Shown piece by piece: positions 1 to 6,916 of a stretch of DNA of 12,629 nt; the first letter of the stretch is position 1, and each line of letters opens with the position of its first letter. The notes under the pieces are model-generated. The model was not told the DNA's origin and did no database searches. It was given only the letters and a program-made list of their open reading frames with translations. Made by a program: the position numbers and the translations under genes. This stretch comes from Opitutus sp. GAS368 (GTDB lineage Bacteria > Verrucomicrobiota > Verrucomicrobiia > Opitutales > Opitutaceae): NCBI GenBank assembly GCA_945861235.1, contig CAMATV010000050.1, positions 1 to 12,629 of the forward strand, in the 5' to 3' direction.

Positions 1-1634
1 GGATCGAGGTAGACGCCTTTGAGGGGATGGTTGTCCAAGAGATTACCATACCACCCTTTCACTTCGGGTCGGCGGAGATTGTTGCGCGTGTAGAAATAGA
101 TCGGCGCGATGGGGCTCTCGGCGGCGATGATCTCCTCGCAGCGTTGGTAGAGTTCATAGCGGTGGGCGTTGTCGGCGGTGCGATTGGCTTCGGCATAGAT
201 GCGGTCGTAGTCGGCGTGGCGCCACCGCGTCAGGTTGTTGCCGCTGTCGCCGGTCATGAGTTCGAGAAACGTGCTCGGATCAAGGTAGTCGCCGATCCAG
301 GCGAAACGGCCGATCTGGTAGTCGCCCGAACGCATGGACACGGTTTGGACGCGGGCTTCCTGATTCTGCATAGTGATGTCGATCCCGAGGCCCTTGTTCC
401 ACATTTGCTGGAGCGCTTCGGCGATCAGGCGGTTGGCTTCAGTGGAGTTGTAGAGGAACTCGAGTTTGGGGAAACCCTTGCCACCGGGGAAGCCGGCCTC
501 GGCGAGGAGTTTTTTGGCGGTGGGCAGGTCATGCGCGAGCTTCGTGCGCGCGTTGAAGCCGGCGGTGTCGGGTGGAGTGAGATGGCCGGCGGGCAGCTGG
601 CCACCGCGGAGCACATCGCGGACAAAGCGCTCACGGTCGATGGCGAGTGAAAGGGCGCGGCGCACGCGGGCGTCGTTCAACGGTGGTTTCTCGACGTTGA
701 AGCGGAGGAAGAAAGTCGCGAGGAAGACGTGCGGCTCGAAGAACGGAGATTTTTCCTGCCGGTAGACCGCGATCTTGGAGATCGGCAGCGTGGACGTGGT
801 ATGCAGCTGCCCAGCGCGAAAGGTGCGCTCCTCCGCATCTTCGCTCTCGATGGGGTAGAAGACGGCGGCGGTGAGCTTCACGGCGTCACGGTCCCAGTAG
901 TGTGGGTTTTTGGTGACGCGGATGAATTGGTGGGGCTTCCACTCGGTGAGGACGAAGTAGCCATTGCCCACGTGATTTCCCGGGCGCGTCCAGGCCGAGC
1001 CTCGTTGGGTGAGGCCAGCGTATTTTTCGAGAGTGGGGCGATGCAGGGGATACCAGGCGGCATGGCAGACCATCGATGGAAGATAGGGCACGGGATACTC
1101 CGTGGTGAGCACGAGGGTGTGGTCGTCTGCGGCGCGCGCGCCGAGTTGAGTGACGTCGGCCAGTTTGCCGCCGTTCAGCGGTTGAGCATTTTTCAGGACG
1201 TAGAGCATCGAGGCATACTCGGCTGCGAGGCTCGGGGTGAGCATACGACGGTAAGCGAAGACGAAATCGTGTGCGGTGACCGGATCACCGTTGGACCATT
1301 TGGCGTTACGCCGGAGGTGAAACGTCCACGTGAGCCCGTCCGTCGAGTGCTCCCACCGCTCGGCCACGGCGGGCACGGGCGTGGAGTCCTTGGGGTCGTA
1401 TTGGGCGAGACCTTCGAAGAGCGCCATGGTGATTTGGGCGTCTTGTTGGGAGCTGATGACGTGGGGATCGAGGTCGGTCGGCTCGGTGAGATTACCGATA
1501 TGAATGACCTGATCGCGGTTGCCGGCGGCGACGGCGGTGCCGCGTTGGCCGCAGCCCGTGGTGAGGAGGGTGGCAAGGATGCCGAGCGCGAAGGTGGACG
1601 TGGCCGCGAGGCGGACGGAGGGCTGAAGGGGCAT
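1..1634 (-). CDS. oppA: Oligopeptide ABC transporter substrate-binding lipoprotein (SBP family 5), 3' end cut by window
   Basis: Extracytoplasmic binding protein that delivers peptides to an Opp-type ABC importer. Translating the minus strand from the ATG at 1634 gives an open frame of 544 codons to the window edge, with no stop. Family members are about 540 residues, so only a few C-terminal residues are missing. The N-terminus is a lipoprotein signal: Arg8, a hydrophobic stretch, then LTTGC with the putative lipidated Cys28; the lipobox is slightly atypical (Thr at -3). Family-typical segments follow in order: NLTEPTDLDPH near residue 50, WTFHLRRNAKWSNGDPVTAHDFV near 110-130 (the SBP_bac_5 signature), GNGYFVLTEW and KNPHYWD mid-protein, RRALSLAIDRERFV, and IAPIYFY near the end. 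No permease or ATPase gene is visible; they may lie beyond base 1. The exact ligand (oligopeptide, murein peptide or other) cannot be told from sequence. The family call is secure. Confidence 0.9.
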   Translation of the reverse strand, partial: MPLQPSVRLAATSTFALGILATLLTTGCGQRGTAVAAGNRDQVIHIGNLTEPTDLDPHVISSQQDAQITMALFEGLAQYDPKDSTPVPAVAERWEHSTDGLTWTFHLRRNAKWSNGDPVTAHDFVFAYRRMLTPSLAAEYASMLYVLKNAQPLNGGKLADVTQLGARAADDHTLVLTTEYPVPYLPSMVCHAAWYPLHRPTLEKYAGLTQRGSAWTRPGNHVGNGYFVLTEWKPHQFIRVTKNPHYWDRDAVKLTAAVFYPIESEDAEERTFRAGQLHTTSTLPISKIAVYRQEKSPFFEPHVFLATFFLRFNVEKPPLNDARVRRALSLAIDRERFVRDVLRGGQLPAGHLTPPDTAGFNARTKLAHDLPTAKKLLAEAGFPGGKGFPKLEFLYNSTEANRLIAEALQQMWNKGLGIDITMQNQEARVQTVSMRSGDYQIGRFAWIGDYLDPSTFLELMTGDSGNNLTRWRHADYDRIYAEANRTADNAHRYELYQRCEEIIAAESPIAPIYFYTRNNLRRPEVKGWYGNLLDNHPLKGVYLD

Positions 1635-1650
1635 ACGCGAGAGGGGTGAT

Positions 1651-1689
1651 TAAGAAAAATAAAAAGCCACGCGAGGACTTCGCGTGGCT
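1651..1689 (-). terminator. Rho-independent terminator of the 1719-2531 gene
   Basis: A perfect 10-bp inverted repeat (AGCCACGCGA at 1665-1674, TCGCGTGGCT at 1680-1689) encloses a 5-base loop. On the minus strand the stem is followed directly by a T-rich run (complement of the A-rich 1651-1665). It lies about 30 bases past the stop of the coiled-coil gene and just ahead of the oppA-like start, so it should separate the two transcripts. Confidence 0.9.
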
Positions 1690-1718
1690 GGAAATGAGTG
1701 CGGCGGCGCGGGCGCGGG

Positions 1719-2531
1719 TTACTTCGTGGGCGACTGGGCTTGGATTTCGGTGAGGCGTTTGTCCAACTCCGCCATCTTGGCGACGAGTTCAGCTTCGCGT
1801 TTCTTGCGCTCGGTGCTGTTGACGATGCTAAGGCTGGCGGCGTCCTTGATGACGTTGGCCGGCAAGGTGAGGAGGCGGGTAATGAGGCCCTGGTCCTTGA
1901 ACGAGCTGAGATAGAGCGCGGTGATTTCGTGTGAGAGCTTCAGCGAGTCCTGGGCGACGGTCTGGGTCGTCACGATGTTGTTCTGGAGGACTTGGTTTTT
2001 CGCGAGTTCAGCCGTGAGGACGTTGCCCACCTGATTGGAGATCCGGTTGCTATATTTCTCGATGGATTCGCGCGTGAGATTTTGGTCCTTCGACATTTCG
2101 GCTAAGATGGGCTGAATCTTCTCGGCCATGCGGGAGGAAACCTTGTCCGACTGTTCGTTCTGCATCTTCTCGGCGTCCTCGGGTGATTTCGGGAGGGGAT
2201 TGTAGGGCTGGACTTTCTTGGCGATGGCGTCGGCGAGGGCGTCCATGCGTTCAACGTTGAGCTTCTGAATCTCTTCGTCGGTGCGGAATAGATCGGCTTC
2301 GCGCTTCGAAATCGCATCGCGGAGGAGCTTGTTGGTGGCGTCGATCTGGCGGCGATTTTCTTCGGAGGCTGCCTTGAGTGCGTCATTTTGCTCGCGGAGC
2401 GGGATGAGTTGGGAGCGCTGTTTATCGCTCAGCTCGGAGACGGTTTGTTGGTGGACCCAGAAGGCACCGGCAATGACGAGTAACGCAGTCAGGACGACGG
2501 CGGGAAGTTGTTCTTTGAATTTTTGCCACAT
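1719..2531 (-). CDS. Hypothetical membrane-anchored coiled-coil protein
   Basis: 270 residues, family not recognised. Residues 1-8 are short and basic, and residues 9-27 form one hydrophobic segment (PAVVLTALLVIAGAFWVHQ). This is best read as an uncleaved membrane anchor, since no clear signal-peptidase site or lipobox follows. Almost everything after residue 30 is charged and Gln/Glu/Lys-rich with heptad-like spacing, predicting long coiled coils (about 32-105 and 225-265). A middle block (115-200) is rich in Asn, Gln and Ser. No catalytic motif is visible. The likely topology is a short inside N-terminus and a large periplasmic coiled-coil domain, an inference from the positive-inside rule. 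The gene stands alone: divergent from 2665-3000 and followed by its own terminator at 1651-1689. No clear Shine-Dalgarno sequence precedes the ATG. It could be an envelope-organising or scaffold protein, but nothing in the sequence fixes a function. Confidence 0.75.
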   Translation of the reverse strand: MWQKFKEQLPAVVLTALLVIAGAFWVHQQTVSELSDKQRSQLIPLREQNDALKAASEENRRQIDATNKLLRDAISKREADLFRTDEEIQKLNVERMDALADAIAKKVQPYNPLPKSPEDAEKMQNEQSDKVSSRMAEKIQPILAEMSKDQNLTRESIEKYSNRISNQVGNVLTAELAKNQVLQNNIVTTQTVAQDSLKLSHEITALYLSSFKDQGLITRLLTLPANVIKDAASLSIVNSTERKKREAELVAKMAELDKRLTEIQAQSPTK

Positions 2532-2664
2532 GGTGGGAATGGTATGTTTAGTCGGACGGATGGAATGAGCGGTGAAAAGAAGGGGAAGGCAACGCCGAGG
2601 TGAGGCGGGACAGGAAGGCGTTTTTTGCAGTTGTTATTGGCGAGGTGGTTCGCACGTTGGCGCC

Positions 2665-3000
2665 ATGAGCCTCAATCGCTGGGAGCAGAGAGTGTTTGAT
2701 TACTGGCAGAGTCATCGTGACGAAAGACAGTTCTGGCAGGAAAAAGTTCGCGCTTTGGCGAAAGCGAGCGTGGACGACCATGCAGCGGCGACAAGGTTGG
2801 ATCATGATTTTTGGCGCTACTACGAGGAGCGCAGCGGCGTGGTGCCCCTGTTCCAAGAAGCCGTGCGGCACGAAGGGCTTAAGCGGACGAGCATGAAGAA
2901 CTTGGCCGAATTGGTGTTGCGACTTTGGGTGGAACCGCGGCCGAAGAAGAAGCCGGTGGAAGGGAACGGAGAATCGCGGCCGGCGCAGCCTTACGCATAA
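2665..3000 (+). CDS. Small hypothetical protein, Trp- and charge-rich
   Basis: 111 residues from the ATG at 2665 (MSLNRWEQRVFDYWQ). The frame is open upstream to an ATG at 2572. The extra 31 residues would be Arg/Gly-rich, low in complexity and unlike the rest, so I chose the later start. The protein looks soluble, with no signal peptide or membrane segment. Several Trp, Phe and Tyr residues sit in amphipathic helices (RWEQRVFDYW, DERQFW, HDFWRYYEE, LAELVLRLW), and the C-terminal 20 residues are Lys/Pro/Arg-rich and probably disordered. This composition and the independent codon-position bias support a real gene. I do not recognise a named domain. It is divergent from the coiled-coil gene at 2531 (133-bp gap) and is followed by structured sequence ending in a + strand terminator at 3151-3191, which could end its transcript. 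Confidence 0.65.
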   Translation: MSLNRWEQRVFDYWQSHRDERQFWQEKVRALAKASVDDHAAATRLDHDFWRYYEERSGVVPLFQEAVRHEGLKRTSMKNLAELVLRLWVEPRPKKKPVEGNGESRPAQPYA

Positions 3001-3052
3001 GCACGACGTTACCCTTGGGTGCGGGCGGCTACTGGTACGCGAAATTATTGCG

Positions 3053-3191
3053 CCGCGAGCTGGAACTTTCGCGGAACTGTGCTTACCTACTGTAAGTTCA
3101 ATTTTCTCCTCCGCTTAGCGGTGGAGAATTGGGGTAAGTAAGCAAGTAATGGACGGATCGCATAGGGGTATGCGGTCCGTCCTATTTTTTT
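3053..3191 (+). ncRNA. Candidate structured RNA (small RNA or structured 3' UTR)
   Basis: The gap between the small gene ending at 3000 and the cysI stop (3236, opposite strand) has no convincing ORF but holds nested inverted repeats. CCGCGA (3053-3058) pairs with TCGCGG (3069-3074). GCTTAC (3081-3086) pairs with GTAAGC (3138-3143). Inside that, TTCTCC-T-CCGC (3104-3114) pairs with GCGG-T-GGAGAA (3118-3128) around a TTA loop, with one T-T mismatch. A strong terminator follows at 3151-3191. The T-tract orientation shows that the transcript runs on the + strand. No good sigma-70 promoter is obvious upstream, so it may simply be the 3' end of the 2665-3000 transcript. I cannot match it to a named RNA family. 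Confidence 0.4.
3151..3191 (+). terminator. Strong intrinsic terminator, + strand
   Basis: GGACGGATCGCAT (3151-3163) and ATGCGGTCCGTCC (3170-3182) form a 13-bp stem with a single G-U wobble and a 6-base loop, followed by seven T residues (3185-3191). The minus-strand reading has no T-tract, so it acts on + strand transcripts. It ends either the small-gene transcript or a separate small RNA, 45 bases before the converging cysI stop. Confidence 0.93.
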
Positions 3192-3235
3192 GGCTGAGCG
3201 AAGAATCGCCGGCGAGCAGGCTCTTGCGCTCCCCC

Positions 3236-5011
3236 TCACGCGGTGGCGGCTACCACGGGCTTGTCGGCCTTATCGTGGTAATCGGCGGGAGTGCCGGTCG
3301 GTTTCACGTAGCCGGTGCGGATCACGAAGTCGCCGAAGCGCTCGCCGGTGGTGCGCTCCAAGGCATAGCGGCGGATGATCGGTCCGAGGAGGGCGACGAT
3401 GTCGGTGTCGAGGACGCTCGCCTTGTAGAGGATGTTCAGACGGGAGCCGTTGAAAGCGGCGCCGAGGTAGACGTTGTATTTGCCGGGGGCGCGACCCACG
3501 AAGCCGATTTCGGCGAGGTAGGGGCGGCCGCAACCGTTGGGGCAACCGGTGATGCGGAGGGTAATCTCGTCGTGGCGGAGGCCGGCGGCTTCCATTTCGG
3601 TTTCGAGATTGGCGACGAGTTCAGGGAGGTAGCGTTCGCTCTCGGCGAGGGCGAGACCGCAGGTCGGCAGCGCGACACAGGACATCGCGTTGAGGGCGAG
3701 GCCGGAGACGTTGTTGGCCGTATCCAGTTTGTGTTTACGTAGGAGGGCTTCGATGACGGGCCGCTCGCCGGGCTGCACGCTGGCGATGATGAGATTTTGA
3801 TTCGCGGTGAGGCGGAAGTCGCCTTTGTGGGCGAGGGCGATCTCCCGGAGGGCGGTCTTGAGTTTGAGCTCGGGAGTGTCCTTCACGCGGCCGCTCATGA
3901 GGAAGAGCGTGTAGTGGCTCGTACCGTTTTCGCCGTCGACCCAGCCGTAGCGGTCGCCCATGTGCGTGAACGCGAATGGCCGCGGCGATCCGAGCCGGTA
4001 ACCGAGACGGCGCTCCACTTCCTCGCGGAACCAGACGATCCCGCGGTCTTCGATCGTGTATTTGAGGCGGGCGTGTTTGCGGTCGGTGCGGTCCCCGAAG
4101 TCACGTTGCACGAGCATCACTTTTTCTGCGACGTCGACGGCTTGGCCGACGGTGCAATAGCCGAGGACGTCCGCGATACGGGGATAGGTTTCGACTTGGT
4201 TGTGCGACATGCCGAGGCCGCCGCCGACGGTGACGTTGAAGCCGGCGATTTTCTGGCCGGTGGCATCCGCGATGGCGATGAAGCCAAGGTCGTGCGCGAA
4301 GATGTCCACATCGTTGCTCGGCGGGATGGCGACCACGGTCTTGAATTTCCGTGGTAGATAGGTGGCACCGTAAAGGGGCTCGGACTCGGGTTCGCCACCG
4401 GCGACGAGGTCTTCGCCGATCCAGATTTCGTGGTAGGCGCGGGTGCGGGGCGAAAGGTGGTCGCTGATGGCTTTCGCTATGCGGAGGGCTTCGGCGTGCA
4501 AGGAGGATTGCTCCGGATTTGGGTTGCACATGACGTTGCGGTTCACGTCGCCGCAGGCGGCGAGGGTGTCGAGCAACGAACGGTTCACGGCATTGATGGC
4601 GGACCAGAGATTGCCCTTGAGGATGCCGTGAAATTGGAAGGCCTGGCGCGTCGTGAGCTTGAGCGTCCCGTTGGCGTGGGTGTTTGCGAGGGCGTCGAGG
4701 GTGACCCATTGCGCGGGCGTGCAGACGCCGCCGGGGACACGGATGCGCGCCATGAAGCTGAAGGCTTTTTCCTTGTTCTCCTTGCGGCGTTGCGAGCGGA
4801 GGTCACGATCGTCTTGCGGATAGATGCCGTGGAATTTTGTGAGCAGCGAACTGTCCTCGGTGATTGAGCCGGTCGAGTGATCGGCGAGGTCGCGGAGAAT
4901 ATTCCCGCGGAGAAAATTACTCTCGGCCTTGATGCCTTCGTTTTTGGCGAGGGGCTTGGCGGCGGGAGCAGTGGGCGCGTTGGCGGCAGGTGTGGCAGGC
5001 GTGGAACTCAT
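3236..5011 (-). CDS. cysI: Sulfite reductase hemoprotein (CysI-type)
   Basis: Six-electron reduction of sulfite to sulfide in the cytoplasm, using siroheme coupled to a [4Fe-4S] cluster. 591 residues, close to the usual 570. The frame is open further upstream, but ATG 5011 is chosen because it overlaps the previous stop in an ATGA and begins a normal CysI N-terminus after a short Ala/Pro/Thr-rich leader. LKLTTRQAFQFHGIL (117-131), DVNRNVMCNPNPEQSS (155-170), LPRKFKTVVAIPP (219-231, siroheme-carboxylate-binding basic residues) and LTANQNLII (401-409) are present. The cluster ligands are Cys445-x5-Cys451 (SCVALPTCG) and Cys490-x3-Cys494 (TGCPNGCG). It resembles the CysI rather than the plant-type ferredoxin enzyme, but no CysJ flavoprotein is in the window, so the electron donor is unknown. 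It is the third gene of the cobA-chelatase-cysI operon, whose first genes supply its siroheme. Confidence 0.96.
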   Translation of the reverse strand: MSSTPATPAANAPTAPAAKPLAKNEGIKAESNFLRGNILRDLADHSTGSITEDSSLLTKFHGIYPQDDRDLRSQRRKENKEKAFSFMARIRVPGGVCTPAQWVTLDALANTHANGTLKLTTRQAFQFHGILKGNLWSAINAVNRSLLDTLAACGDVNRNVMCNPNPEQSSLHAEALRIAKAISDHLSPRTRAYHEIWIGEDLVAGGEPESEPLYGATYLPRKFKTVVAIPPSNDVDIFAHDLGFIAIADATGQKIAGFNVTVGGGLGMSHNQVETYPRIADVLGYCTVGQAVDVAEKVMLVQRDFGDRTDRKHARLKYTIEDRGIVWFREEVERRLGYRLGSPRPFAFTHMGDRYGWVDGENGTSHYTLFLMSGRVKDTPELKLKTALREIALAHKGDFRLTANQNLIIASVQPGERPVIEALLRKHKLDTANNVSGLALNAMSCVALPTCGLALAESERYLPELVANLETEMEAAGLRHDEITLRITGCPNGCGRPYLAEIGFVGRAPGKYNVYLGAAFNGSRLNILYKASVLDTDIVALLGPIIRRYALERTTGERFGDFVIRTGYVKPTGTPADYHDKADKPVVAATA

Positions 5012-5859
5012 GCGAGGTTGGGATCGTGAAGGTTGGAGAGAGTGTTCTGCAAGGCTGCGGCGAGCGCGGGTGTAGCGAGCGGGTGCGTGCCGACGAGATC
5101 GGTCAGGTGGCAGCAGAGCGACGGACTGGAGGCTTCGGCCGCGCCGCAAATTTGAGCGATGTCGCCGCCGGGACCAGCGTGGCGGCCGGGTGAAAGAAAC
5201 AGCAGTGCGACCACGACGTCGGTGCGGGCTGGTGGGGGCGAGGTGCGGGGCGCCGACAGGGCCGCGAGGGCTTCTGCAAGGAGCGGGTGGTTGTGGGCGT
5301 GCGCGCCACCTTCCATGGATGCGGCGGTAACGGAGAGGACTGCGGAGCCAAGCAGCGCCCGAACGTCTCCGGTCAGGCGGTCGCGCAGCGCAGCGGACGC
5401 GGGCGAGGGGCCGCCGTGGTCGACGACGAGGACGGGCGGAAGATCGAGGGACGCGACGCCGATGGTCTCGCGGACTCGGGTCGCGACGATTTGGGCGATC
5501 ACGCCCGCGTCGGCGAGTCCGGGGGTGAAGGTAAACGCGAAAGGAGTTTCGGCGTGTTCTTGTTGGAGTTTTTCGAGATCGCTGCGGAGTGCGGAGCCGA
5601 TCGCGCCCTGCGCGCTGATGAAGAACGGGGCGAACACAAAGTGGCGCTCGCCGAGGGCCAGTTGGCTGCGCACGAAAGGCACGAGGGTCGTGCCGGGCGA
5701 ATCGCCATCGAGGGCGGCGAGCGGGATGCGGTCGCTGTGTTTCCACGACACGGCGTGCACGGTCGTTTCAATGAGGACGGACAACTCCGTCGCGACGACG
5801 CGGAGATTGCGCGTCGCGGCCGGTACGAGCGAGCCGTTGTCGATCAGCGCAACCGTCAT
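5008..5859 (-). CDS. CbiX/SirB-family sirohydrochlorin chelatase, two-domain form
   Basis: Probably inserts Fe2+ into sirohydrochlorin to make siroheme. 283 residues built as two related halves. The C-terminal half has the metal-site histidines expected of the family: VVDHGG (145-150, His148) and FLSPGRHAGPGGDI (221-234, His227). The N-terminal half aligns in outline but reads IDNGS (6-10) where a His would be and FFISAQGAIG (79-88) where the GxH motif would be, so it appears catalytically dead. The start is the ATG at 5859, which overlaps the cobA stop in ATGA. The frame stays open upstream to 6171, but that extension is a shadow of cobA. The TGA overlaps the cysI ATG in another ATGA, indicating translational coupling. 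Iron rather than cobalt or nickel is inferred from the neighbouring siroheme enzyme. The family call is good; the metal is an inference. Confidence 0.85.
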   Translation of the reverse strand: MTVALIDNGSLVPAATRNLRVVATELSVLIETTVHAVSWKHSDRIPLAALDGDSPGTTLVPFVRSQLALGERHFVFAPFFISAQGAIGSALRSDLEKLQQEHAETPFAFTFTPGLADAGVIAQIVATRVRETIGVASLDLPPVLVVDHGGPSPASAALRDRLTGDVRALLGSAVLSVTAASMEGGAHAHNHPLLAEALAALSAPRTSPPPARTDVVVALLFLSPGRHAGPGGDIAQICGAAEASSPSLCCHLTDLVGTHPLATPALAAALQNTLSNLHDPNLA

Positions 5860-6641
5860 GGGCGTAGGTTCCACTCGGTGGCGCTCGCGACCACGGCTGA
5901 TTCGAACCAAGCGAGCTTGGTGGAGAGCGCGGCGACTTCGCCGATCACGACAATCGCGGGCGAGCCGAAGCCCGCGTGCTCGGATTCGAGCGCGACTTTG
6001 GCGACGGAGGTGAGGAGTTGGCGGTGGTTGCCGGTGGTCGCGGATTGGACGACGAGGGCGGGCGTCTCGGCGGAGAGACCACCGGCCTGCAGACGACGGG
6101 TGATCGTCTCGAGGTTTTTCATACTCATATAAAGGCAGAGAGTGGCGCCGAGTTTTCCGTAATCCTCCCAATGAATCGCGGAATCGGGCTTGTTCGGGTC
6201 CTCGTGACCGGTGAGGAAAACCACCGCCGAGGCGTGGGCGCGATGAGTGAGCGGAACGCCGGCGTAGGCGGCGGCGGCGAGCGCGGACGTCACTCCGGGC
6301 ACGACTTCGAAGGGAATGCCGACTGCGACGAGTGCTTCGGCTTCCTCGCCGCCGCGGCCAAACATAAACGGATCGCCGCCTTTGAGCCGCACGACGCTTT
6401 TACCTTCGCGTGCGAGGCGGATGAGGATGCTCTCAATGTCACGTTGCGGGCAGCAGAAGCCGCCGCCTTTTTTCCCCACGAAGACGCGTTCCGCATCGGC
6501 GCGGGCGAGGGCGAGGATCTCGGGCGCGACCAGATAGTCGTAAACGATGGCCTCCGCCTCTCCGATGAGGCGGTGGGCTTTGCGCGTGAGCAACTCCGGG
6601 TCACCGGGGCCGGCGCCGACGAGGTAGACCATGCCGTTCAT
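5856..6641 (-). CDS. cobA: Uroporphyrinogen-III C-methyltransferase (SUMT)
   Basis: Transfers two methyl groups from S-adenosylmethionine to uroporphyrinogen III, giving precorrin-2, the first step of the siroheme/B12 branch. 261 residues, the normal length of a stand-alone SUMT. Motifs seen: VYLVGAGPGDPELLT (5-19, SAM-binding loop), YDYLV (34-38), RLKGGDPFMFGRGGEE (85-100), VVPGVTSA (113-120), PLTHR (130-134) and, near the C-terminus, PAIVVIGEV. It lacks the CysG N-terminal dehydrogenase/ferrochelatase fusion, so precorrin-2 oxidation is not supplied here. ATG 6641 is taken as start; Met4 (6632) is an alternative. Neither has a clear Shine-Dalgarno sequence. It is the first gene of the minus-strand operon, followed by the CbiX-like chelatase through a 4-base overlap, and is divergent from cysH across 275 bp. 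Together with cysI this marks its product as meant for siroheme. Confidence 0.95.
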   Translation of the reverse strand: MNGMVYLVGAGPGDPELLTRKAHRLIGEAEAIVYDYLVAPEILALARADAERVFVGKKGGGFCCPQRDIESILIRLAREGKSVVRLKGGDPFMFGRGGEEAEALVAVGIPFEVVPGVTSALAAAAYAGVPLTHRAHASAVVFLTGHEDPNKPDSAIHWEDYGKLGATLCLYMSMKNLETITRRLQAGGLSAETPALVVQSATTGNHRQLLTSVAKVALESEHAGFGSPAIVVIGEVAALSTKLAWFESAVVASATEWNLRP

Positions 6642-6916
6642 GGCCGGGAAACCCGAGGGGTCGCCAAGGCCGTTTCCGGCTGACGAAATCCCGTTGAAGT
6701 GTACAGGTTTGAGTTAATCATGACATCTTTAGTCGATATGACTTGTTTTAATCTTTACCCTTTGGTCTACAGGTGCAAGCATTCTCCTTGTCATGTCCGT
6801 AAACCGATGCACGCCCGCGAGCCAGACGCTGAGTCTGAAGCTCGAAAAAAACGTCCTTAATCCCGTAGTTCACGGGGTTTAGTCGCGCGAACCCAAGTCC
6901 GACACTTTCGAATCCA
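6642..6916. promoter_or_regulatory. Divergent control region between cobA and cysH operons
   Basis: 275 bp between divergent starts, with an AT-rich core (about 6709-6765) unlike the GC-rich flanks. The core presumably contains promoters for both operons. Two features stand out: a 9-of-10 direct repeat (GTGTACAGGT at 6699-6708, GTCTACAGGT at 6765-6774) that brackets the AT-rich core, and a short inverted repeat AGTC-N5-GACT (6731-6743) inside it. Either could be an operator for the Rrf2 regulator at 10341-10754, which is an inference. A weak sigma-70-like pair toward cysH is TTGAAG (6694) and AATCAT (6716). No toward-cobA promoter is convincing. The short minus ORF at 6748-6969 is not believed. 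Confidence 0.5.
6859..6879 (+). promoter_or_regulatory. Leader hairpin upstream of cysH
   Basis: AATCCCGT (6859-6866) and ACGGGGTT (6872-6879) form an 8-bp stem (one G-U pair) with a 5-base loop, 37 bases before the cysH ATG. No long T-run follows, so it is not a clear terminator. It may be an mRNA-stability or leader element, or chance. Confidence 0.3.

Noticed and set aside
27..1649. Long plus-strand ORFs (27-650, 729-1649) opposite the OppA-like gene
   Set aside because: They are antisense shadows caused by high GC; the minus-strand frame gives a complete, recognisable binding protein through the same bases.
2591..2626. Possible plus-strand terminator (AACGCC ... GGCGTT followed by T residues)
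   Set aside because: The stem is only 6 bp with a 20-base loop, and no plus-strand gene lies upstream to be terminated; it also sits inside the expected promoter gap of the divergent pair.
5012..5746. N-terminal extension of the cysI frame
   Set aside because: The extra 245 residues are Arg/Pro-rich nonsense overlapping the chelatase gene in another frame. The ATGA-coupled start at 5011 gives normal CysI length.
6642..6916. SAM or other known sulfur riboswitch ahead of cysH or cobA
   Set aside because: I looked for a multi-helix aptamer followed by a terminator or sequestered start and found only one short hairpin (6859-6879) without a T-run.
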